Origin: JAAYYY01 sp964602995
GTDB lineage: Bacteria > Chloroflexota > Anaerolineae > Promineifilales > Promineifilaceae
Direction of reading: 5' to 3'
NCBI GenBank assembly: GCA_964602995.1
Contig: CAZRTM010000015.1
Coordinates: 1 to 48,187, forward strand
DNA length: 48,187 nt
The notes beneath the pieces are model-generated. The model had not been told where the DNA came from. It made no database searches and saw only the letters and a program-made list of their open reading frames with translations. Numbering within the stretch: the stretch's first letter is position 1; each line of letters starts with the position of its first letter. Positions 41,874 to 48,187 of this stretch are shown here, one piece after another. Position numbers and translations under genes: made by a program.

Positions 41874-43970
41874 TCAGTTTACTACCCACGCCGCATAGTA
41901 GCAGGCGTCAAAATGGTAGGGTGTCAACCGTTCATACTGGCTGCCTGGCGCCACTAGCCGCAGGTAGCCGTCTTCAACGATGACCAGCCAGTGCCCGTCA
42001 GGCGTCCAGTCATAGAAGGGGAAGCGGGCGGGGTAGTGGGGATAGGAGACGGCCAGTTGCTGGTCTTCCTCTTCCCGCAGGTCGAATAGCTCGAAGGCCC
42101 ACTCTGTGGGGTTTCTGTTTACCAGGTAGGTAACCATCAGCCAGCGGCCGTCTGGTGACAGGCGGAAGGGAGAATAGCCGGCCGGCGTCAGTTGAGCTGA
42201 ATAGCCCGTTGGCGGTTGTTCCAACTGCAGCAACAGGCGTGCTTCACCTGTCGAGATGCGGAAGGAGAAGATGTGGTATTTGCCTTCATCAACGCCCAGG
42301 ATGGTGGCCGAAAGCAACAGCAGATCGGGATCGCTATGGTTGGCCACGATATGGTTAATGAAAAGAATCGCGCTCTCGTCGAGGTCCAGCATGCGGGTGA
42401 TATCCCCCATTGTGAGCACAACTTGAGGCTCAGCGACGCCAACGCTTGCAACGACGACCTCCATAAAAGGTGCTCCCTGCTGGCGGTCATAGCGCGCGTA
42501 GCCATAATGATCGTTGTCGATCCAGAAAGGGCTGTGACCGTCGTCTAACAATTCCAGCGGCTTACCCTCACCGTCTCCGAGCAGAAGCTCGGGACCGCGT
42601 GCAATCAGTGTGTGGCGCCCGTCGGGCGACCACGTCGTGAAGCCCGGCAGCTCTGTAAGGCGGCAGCCAGAGCTATCACAGCGCTCCAGATCCAGCCAGT
42701 ATTGCGCGTTCTGTTGCAGACCGCTGATACTCTGCAGAAGCAGTCGCGGCATATTGGAAATACCCCAGCCGGCCGGGCGTGAGATCTGGTCGCGCATCTG
42801 GCCATCGAAGAGCAGCGATTCGGTCCCGTTTTGCCAGCGCCATAGTTGGAGCCGGGTCAGATTTGGACCGGTCAGCAGTGGCTGCAGTACAATGCCATCG
42901 CCGCCGGGGAAAGGCATCAGAAAGCGAAAAGGGCGCCCCGGCAGCTCATGCTGCCAGCTATCATTCCCATCTGCCGGCTCATAACGGAAAAGCTGGATGG
43001 TGCTCTCCCCTTCGGGAAAGCAGAGGAGCTGTAGCGCCCCGTCTGGCAGGGCAACTGGCGGGAACAGGTGCTGGCGCACCGCCCCCAGAAGCTCACCAGC
43101 GTACGCCTCTTGCAAGGCGCTGAAAGCGGCATCGTCCGCCGGGAGGCCCACGAGAGAGGGGGCGGGCAGCAGATAGCGCGGTTGCAGGAACAGTGGTGAA
43201 AAGCTCTGGTCGGATGGTAGCTGCCGGGTGTCGGTCGTGAAGTCGAGGCTGATTCCTGAGCTTCCCAGACAGCTCTCCCCGCTTTTACCCGCCTCCTGAC
43301 AAAGCCGGTCAATCTCCTGCTGCCACGCCTGGCCCAGGCGCGAGAGCAACTGCTCGTCTCTCTGTGGATAGGTGAGCGACAGCAGCGCCGAGCCAGTGTT
43401 GACCTGTGCTCCCCAAAAGTCAGGCGGCGGTGGCGCAAATAGCCAGCGCTCTGCAGCAGGTTGGTAGCGGAGGGTGTGCAGGCGACGGAAGTAGCGGATG
43501 GGTTGTCCCGGCTCGTGAGCGGCTTGATATCCATAACGGACCGTCATTTCCGCTTCTTGCCAATCTGGCGACAGCTCAATCGATTCAATCTGGGGTGCTG
43601 CTTCTTCAGGCGACGCCTGCTTCAGACCAAGGTCGGGCCATGAAAGTAGCTGCCCCTTGTCAAATAGTTGTTCCTGCGCGTTGCGCCAGGCCGTTTCCTG
43701 GGTGGAAATCTGGTTGAGGAAAAGCTCCCGGTCGCCATTTTGCACGGCGCGATACCAGACGAGGTAGCTGGCCCGGATATCATCTCTGACGACCTCTTCG
43801 CGAGCGTGGATGCGCTGTATTTGCCAGTAGGCGGTCAGACAAACGAGCAGGGTCGATATAGCTACTATCCGCAGGAAGCGCTTGTTGGGGCGCCGGTCCT
43901 GAGTAGCGCTGGCGACCTCATCTTCAACAGATGCCTCTTCTGTTTGCCAACTGAATTTTGCCTTCATCAC
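41874..43970 (-). CDS. Membrane-anchored beta-propeller-like protein
   Basis: A 698-residue protein with a short acidic cytosolic start (about 1-30), one membrane helix (about 32-48, FLRIVAISTLLVCLTAY) and a large extracytoplasmic part. Residues of about 60-200 form an NTF2-like or similar domain (ASYLVWYRAVQNGDRELFL). Residues of about 380-690 carry WD40/TolB-like propeller phrases such as TWSPDGRHTLIARG, RLSPDGRWLMVTYL and DWTPDGHWLVIVEDG. No catalytic site is visible; a binding or sensing role at the cell surface is likely. The family is not recognised in detail. Confidence 0.7.
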   Translation of the reverse strand: MMKAKFSWQTEEASVEDEVASATQDRRPNKRFLRIVAISTLLVCLTAYWQIQRIHAREEVVRDDIRASYLVWYRAVQNGDRELFLNQISTQETAWRNAQEQLFDKGQLLSWPDLGLKQASPEEAAPQIESIELSPDWQEAEMTVRYGYQAAHEPGQPIRYFRRLHTLRYQPAAERWLFAPPPPDFWGAQVNTGSALLSLTYPQRDEQLLSRLGQAWQQEIDRLCQEAGKSGESCLGSSGISLDFTTDTRQLPSDQSFSPLFLQPRYLLPAPSLVGLPADDAAFSALQEAYAGELLGAVRQHLFPPVALPDGALQLLCFPEGESTIQLFRYEPADGNDSWQHELPGRPFRFLMPFPGGDGIVLQPLLTGPNLTRLQLWRWQNGTESLLFDGQMRDQISRPAGWGISNMPRLLLQSISGLQQNAQYWLDLERCDSSGCRLTELPGFTTWSPDGRHTLIARGPELLLGDGEGKPLELLDDGHSPFWIDNDHYGYARYDRQQGAPFMEVVVASVGVAEPQVVLTMGDITRMLDLDESAILFINHIVANHSDPDLLLLSATILGVDEGKYHIFSFRISTGEARLLLQLEQPPTGYSAQLTPAGYSPFRLSPDGRWLMVTYLVNRNPTEWAFELFDLREEEDQQLAVSYPHYPARFPFYDWTPDGHWLVIVEDGYLRLVAPGSQYERLTPYHFDACYYAAWVVN

Positions 43971-44088
43971 TCATCCTGGTGAGGGAGTGGATGCAAAAAT
44001 TATAGCCCAGCCGGCGGGTCATGTTGGCGGCGACTATATTCCGGCACTTCGCCTGGTGTCGCATCAGGCACGTTGAGTCGTTTATGGT

Positions 44089-45018
44089 TCAGACGACCAG
44101 GTGGTCGTAAAGCATATCCAGGCTGAGATTGGGCACGACGGTGTGGTTCGTTTGTAAGGTTAGCCCGGCGGCAGCGGCGCCCAGGCGCATGCACTCAATG
44201 GTGGGCAGGCCGTTAATCATGCCAAAAATGATCGCTGCTGTGATCGCATCGCCGGTGCCGGTGCTGTCTGCCATTTCGCTATAACGAGGCGGGATATAGC
44301 CATTTTCGTCGGAGGTGGCATAGGCCAGGCCAAAGTCGGAGAGCGTTACTACGCCAATCTCCACGCCCAGCCGCACCAACTGTCGCGCGGCGTCCAGGCT
44401 GGCATCGGCGTCATAACCAAAAAAGTCGATGCCACATAGGCTGGCTGCTTCGACTTCGTTGGGTACAACCAGACTGAAAGAAGAAAGGTAGTCGCAGAGC
44501 TTATAGGCCAACCGTGCCGAGCTGGGATCAGCGGCGAGTGGGACGTTGTACTCCTTTGCCAACTGTACGGCGGCTCCCATCGTCGCCGGGGGCAGACTGC
44601 CGTCGAACATCACAAACTGGGCATCCTCAAAGAGATCACGACGCTGGTAAAGGTATTGGTCGGTGATATTTTCGACGACGCGCGTGTCGTTGAGAGCGAC
44701 AGAGAGGGTGCCATCGACTTCCAGAATGGCCATGTAAGAGCCACTATAACCGCCGGGCTGCACGTGGACGTGTTCCAGATTGACTCCTGCTTCGGCGGTC
44801 TGGGCCATCAGTTGCCGGCCTATCTCGTCGTCACCCACAGCAGAAATGAGAATCACGTCGGCGCCTAGCCGGGCCAGATTCTCGGCCACGTTGCGCGCTG
44901 TGCCGCCGCGCGCCATGCGAATGCGCCCTTCGTTCGAAGTGGCCGGTTCCAACCCGTCGGCTGGTTTGCCCTTAACATCCAGGAGCGTTGCTCCAATTAC
45001 TAAAATATGATCGGCCAT
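44089..45018 (-). CDS. PfkB-family carbohydrate/nucleoside kinase, PsuK-like
   Basis: A 309-residue ribokinase-fold sugar kinase. ARGGTARNVAENLARLGAD is the N-terminal PfkB signature and DSTGTGDAITAAI the C-terminal one with the catalytic Asp. The start ILVIGATLLDVKGKPADGLEPATSNEGRI resembles pseudouridine kinase PsuK. The usual partner psuG (pseudouridine-5'-phosphate glycosidase) is not adjacent, so the substrate is uncertain. GGGAGG lies 4 nt upstream of the start. Confidence 0.87.
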   Translation of the reverse strand: MADHILVIGATLLDVKGKPADGLEPATSNEGRIRMARGGTARNVAENLARLGADVILISAVGDDEIGRQLMAQTAEAGVNLEHVHVQPGGYSGSYMAILEVDGTLSVALNDTRVVENITDQYLYQRRDLFEDAQFVMFDGSLPPATMGAAVQLAKEYNVPLAADPSSARLAYKLCDYLSSFSLVVPNEVEAASLCGIDFFGYDADASLDAARQLVRLGVEIGVVTLSDFGLAYATSDENGYIPPRYSEMADSTGTGDAITAAIIFGMINGLPTIECMRLGAAAAGLTLQTNHTVVPNLSLDMLYDHLVV

Positions 45019-45070
45019 TCTACCTCCCAGGCTTCATCCGTAAGTCTCCGCTTATTGTAATAGCAGAAAG

Positions 45071-46711
45071 TTATTCGGGTAATTTTAATTGCTCGTATAA
45101 GATTCGGAGTTGTTGTAAGAGGACAGCCCGCTCCTCCCCTTCGGGGATCTCCTCTACGATGCTCTCCAGGGCTTTGATAAGATGTAGAGCGACACCCTCT
45201 TGCAACCGCACGGAACCGGTACGCCGGCCTTCCTGAATTCCCTTGAGAAGCGCGCGCAGTACGGCGGCCTCGGCCTCCTGTTTGGCATCCTTCACGGTTA
45301 ACACTCCATCAGAGAGGGTGCGAGTGCCGCGCTGCTTCTGCACATTTTGCCAATAGGTGCGCCAGCCGTTCAGGTTTTGGGTCATCACATCTTCTGGCGC
45401 CTGCAACGCGCCCAGGCGCAAAGAAATGAGGGTGATGCCGTGCTCATGGAGTCTTATTTTGGTGTGTTCTGTGACCCTGTTGATAATACTGGGGTGAGCC
45501 AGTGTATGCTCAGCCTCCAGATCGAAAAGTGTTTTCAGATTGCTCTGGCCCAACGCCTTTTGGAACTCCTCGGTGGCAATGATGAGAGGCAGACTATCCC
45601 AGCCGAGGACCTCATCAGGGCCGTTGACGGTCTCTGAGTAGGCAGCCAGGCGCAACGCGTTTTCACCGAAAGGATATAATTTGGTGCGTGTAGGGTAGGT
45701 AGGGCTTGGAGCCTCTGAGCGGTGGAGTAGATGTTCAGGAATCTCGCTGTCATTATTTCTGATGCGGAATGTGAGGGCAATATCGGCCCTGATCTCAACG
45801 CCGTCTTGTGTAATTCCGGAGACCTCGCCGCTTCTTTCTTGCTGGCGCAAATCAATGATGGCGCGCACATACTCATAGGGGCGAAGCCGGCGCGCACCGG
45901 CGCCCAATGAACGGCTATAGCGACCGTTGTACTCTGTAATAATGGCGTCGCTGCCACCCACGATGACTGTGCCCGGCCCACCGACGCGCAACAAAGCGTT
46001 TTCCCGGCGATTTATAGCCAGGCTTTCTCGTTCTAACCTCAACCCTGAAGCAGCGGGTATCGAGCCGACGAAGCGGTGCATGGAGTATGCCACCATAGCC
46101 AGTATCCAGGCGCTCCCAAGCAGAACGAGAAGCGTGCTGTAGACTGTCACGGATTCGGGTGAGGGAGGGGTCAGGCGGGAGTAGAGGAAAAGGAGAAAGA
46201 TAATGGTAGCAGGAATAAATGTAATCAGCGCGTAGACTGTGGTTGGCCCCATGCGGGTGCGCCCGCTCGGCTCAGAAATGGTGCTTCCCGCTTGCCTGCG
46301 ACTACTCGCCTGCAGGCTCCCGAGGAAGCGCGCTGCTTCAGACTGATTTGCGAATTGGTAGAAGTGCTGTACAAAGCTTATCGCTGCCTGGTTTGCCAGC
46401 CACCAGCCAATGACCGTGGGTATGGCGACATGGCGCCACACCAGGGGCGAAAAGGCCTGGGTCACGAGGTTGACCAACTGTACGGGCACAATGTCTAACA
46501 ACGGCAAGGCGGCAATTACTGTCTGCCACCATTCGGGCGATTGGCTGAAGTCAATGCGCTGCAATTGGAAGCCTAAAATCAGCCAGTAAACCAGGAAGAA
46601 GAGGATGAGGGCCGGCGTTAGACCAGGGAGGGGACTTGGCCGGTAGTAAGCGTGCGCTGTCTGCGGGACGTGTGCCTCTTCTTGCGCCTGGTTCGTCGTT
46701 ACGTTGGTCAC
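45071..46711 (-). CDS. SPFH/Band 7-like membrane protein (second of pair)
   Basis: A 546-residue protein with an N-terminal membrane region (about 30-190, several helices including TPALILFFLVYWLILGFQL and YALITFIPATIIFLLFLY). The SPFH-like core follows: GGPGTVIVGGSDAIITEYNGRYSRSLGAG, then RERSGEVSGITQDGVEIRADIALTFRIR and an ERTE/HTKIRLHEHGI-type segment. The C-terminus is helical and charged. It overlaps the upstream paralogue by 4 bp (ATGA). SPFH proteins scaffold membrane microdomains and often associate with proteases; this one has no obvious protease nearby. Confidence 0.75.
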   Translation of the reverse strand: MTNVTTNQAQEEAHVPQTAHAYYRPSPLPGLTPALILFFLVYWLILGFQLQRIDFSQSPEWWQTVIAALPLLDIVPVQLVNLVTQAFSPLVWRHVAIPTVIGWWLANQAAISFVQHFYQFANQSEAARFLGSLQASSRRQAGSTISEPSGRTRMGPTTVYALITFIPATIIFLLFLYSRLTPPSPESVTVYSTLLVLLGSAWILAMVAYSMHRFVGSIPAASGLRLERESLAINRRENALLRVGGPGTVIVGGSDAIITEYNGRYSRSLGAGARRLRPYEYVRAIIDLRQQERSGEVSGITQDGVEIRADIALTFRIRNNDSEIPEHLLHRSEAPSPTYPTRTKLYPFGENALRLAAYSETVNGPDEVLGWDSLPLIIATEEFQKALGQSNLKTLFDLEAEHTLAHPSIINRVTEHTKIRLHEHGITLISLRLGALQAPEDVMTQNLNGWRTYWQNVQKQRGTRTLSDGVLTVKDAKQEAEAAVLRALLKGIQEGRRTGSVRLQEGVALHLIKALESIVEEIPEGEERAVLLQQLRILYEQLKLPE

Positions 46712-48018
46712 GCCCCATCCTCCTGGCGCTTCCCGTTGCTCGTGATCTGGCGCCCGAGATTGATTTCTGGCGGCGGGGGCGCACTGTCATCACTCAACTG
46801 CTCCATGAGTTTCGAGACGTTGGAAAGGATCATGGTGCTCAACTGACCCCTTTCACTGGCCGTGATACCCCTGGTGACCGTTTCGACCAGCTCTTTCATG
46901 GCAATGGCCCGCGCTTTTTCCAGCGATACCCTGGCTTCTGCCTCTTGCAGCTTAATCTGCTGTTCCCAGGCTCCTTGCCAGTTGTTCACGCGCTGTTCCA
47001 CCACCTCCTTTGGCGGCCGGAACTGCACAATGCTGACGTCCTTAATCTCTACCGGGCATTCGTCGGGGCTGTTACACTCGAAAATGGCGGGTAAAGTGGC
47101 TATCAGCTCCTTTTTTACTTCCTGCGCGATTTGGATGAAGGGGACGGCATCTTCTTCCTCGGTAGGCGTTGGCTGGTAGAGCTGGTCTAAGCGGTGCTTG
47201 CCGATTTCGGTGATGAGTAATGAAGCTGCTTGCGGGGAGATTCTGGCGCTCCAGGGCACGCTGGTGCCTGCGCCAGCGCCATTGGCATAGCTGAGGCGGA
47301 AGATATTCTCTGGGTCGTAGGGATAGGGGACTGCACCCTCTTGAGGGATGTTGTTGTCTTCTGCAAGCTGGCGGATACAGAAGGTAATGGTAATGGTGGT
47401 CTGGACCAGAATTCCATCGCGGGTCATTGCCTCCACCGTTCGCCGTCGCACCTGGCGGCGCAGGTCAATCACGTCGCTGATGCGTTCACCCCTTTCCAGG
47501 CGCACATAGCCCGGCCCGGCCGTCCGCGAAAAACCGGCCCCTTTCGCCAGTCCAAGCGCCAGGTGGCTATCGACAAATCCTGCTCTAAATTCGGCGAATG
47601 ATTGGGGGAGTGGCGGCGGCACGGAGGGCGGGGGTGGTACCAGCCGGTCGCGCAGTGGCTCTGGCAGGGAGAGGATGGCAAAATGGTAGAACAGCATGCG
47701 CATGCCTTCTTCCCAACTTTCATTTTCACCGACGAAAGTGCTTATTCGGCTCCTGGACTGCTTTGATTGGGGGGGCAATACGAAACGGACCAGGTCGGCA
47801 AGGCGCAGAGCAAAGGCAATACCCAGGGCTGTGACCGCTACGTAGGCTCCAGATAATCCAAGGCGTTCGCCCTGGTTATCATGGAAGAAGATGGAAGTGA
47901 TGACAGAGAGAACGAGAGCGGCGCCTAGCAGGTGGAGGATATTCGGACGCCAGCGCTCCTTGATGACTATTTCCTGCTCACTCCGGGGCCTACGAGTTCG
48001 TCGTTTCAACCGTTCCAC
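46708..48018 (-). CDS. SPFH/Band 7-like membrane protein (first of pair)
   Basis: A 436-residue protein with a basic start, two membrane helices (about 28-45 and 57-80), a variable linker and an SPFH-like domain: TAGPGYVRLERGERISDVIDLRRQVRRRTVEAMTRDGILVQTTITITFCI. The C-terminal third is helical (EQQIKLQEAEARVSLEKARAIAMKEL), as in coiled-coil tails of flotillin/stomatin proteins. Its domain order matches that of the gene it overlaps by 4 bp, so the two probably assemble together as a heteromeric membrane scaffold. That role is inferred. Confidence 0.75.
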   Translation of the reverse strand: MERLKRRTRRPRSEQEIVIKERWRPNILHLLGAALVLSVITSIFFHDNQGERLGLSGAYVAVTALGIAFALRLADLVRFVLPPQSKQSRSRISTFVGENESWEEGMRMLFYHFAILSLPEPLRDRLVPPPPSVPPPLPQSFAEFRAGFVDSHLALGLAKGAGFSRTAGPGYVRLERGERISDVIDLRRQVRRRTVEAMTRDGILVQTTITITFCIRQLAEDNNIPQEGAVPYPYDPENIFRLSYANGAGAGTSVPWSARISPQAASLLITEIGKHRLDQLYQPTPTEEEDAVPFIQIAQEVKKELIATLPAIFECNSPDECPVEIKDVSIVQFRPPKEVVEQRVNNWQGAWEQQIKLQEAEARVSLEKARAIAMKELVETVTRGITASERGQLSTMILSNVSKLMEQLSDDSAPPPPEINLGRQITSNGKRQEDGA

Positions 48019-48070
48019 CTCAACCTCAGAAGATTTTACAGTTTTCTTATACGAGCCAGGGTACCGATGA

Positions 48071-48098
48071 TTGACGGGATCGAGATGTCTGGTATAAT
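48071..48098 (+). promoter_or_regulatory. Near-consensus promoter of tRNA-Val
   Basis: TTGACG (48071-48076) and TATAAT (48093-48098) are 16 bp apart. The tRNA starts 15 bp after the -10 box. Confidence 0.85.
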
Positions 48099-48113
48099 AC
48101 GCGTCTGATGTCA

Positions 48114-48187
<74 letters not shown>

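Overview
The window looks like chromosomal DNA of an uncultured Chloroflexota bacterium, probably of the Anaerolineae/Caldilineae side. This is inferred from moderately high GC, large two-part family-39-like glycosyltransferases, a variant IleRS, a WD40/Kelch-rich envelope repertoire and several families of short low-complexity dispersed repeats. No search could be run, so the taxonomic call is tentative. A 100-N scaffold gap (12692-12791) suggests a draft metagenome assembly. The genes are mostly housekeeping; I see no phage, IS element, CRISPR array or integron.

Layout. 71-9420 (minus strand) is a run read right to left: an alanine-type T-box leader, the Ala-tRNA editing protein alaX, a hypothetical protein, a lipoprotein, an IleRS, a secreted Kelch/PPC protein and sbcD. 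9665-12645 (plus) holds two single-domain response regulators around a metallo-beta-lactamase-fold hydrolase, a small membrane protein and folD. hemW (minus) runs into the gap. 14130-19354 (plus) holds an NfeD-like membrane protease, a biotinyl/lipoyl carrier protein, an M24 peptidase, a URO-D-like protein and dinB. 19375-25012 holds a thiolase with a clear terminator, two unknown membrane proteins, a branched-chain aminotransferase, methylglyoxal synthase and a type II NADH dehydrogenase. 25129-27808 (plus) holds a degenerate Lgt-fold protein, a nitrilase-family amidase and era. A small YgiT-type zinc finger/DUF4258 pair sits between era and aspS. 30418-33364 holds an A-type Fe-S carrier with a strong promoter and terminator, then a DUF2203 / B12-type radical SAM / small-protein operon. 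33368-37451 holds two divergent membrane glycosyltransferases. The right end has a multi-sensor hybrid histidine kinase, a PLP desulfhydrase-like enzyme, a membrane-anchored beta-propeller protein, a PfkB-family kinase, two overlapping SPFH-like membrane proteins and tRNA-Val(GAC) with a near-consensus promoter.

The most striking structure is not a gene. A short repeat family built from units like GATTGGAGATTAGAGATT recurs at least eight times. It lies between genes and also inside coding sequence: it supplies the C-terminal residues and stop codons of SbcD and AspRS, the C-terminus of the Lgt-like protein, and an in-frame head-to-head insertion of about 23 codons inside IleRS. A second repeat family has landed inside the T-box leader of alaX. 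Several other genes depart from their families: IleRS has non-canonical HIGH and KMSKS motifs, the Lgt-like protein lacks most catalytic residues, and AlaX has Asp at a zinc-ligand position.
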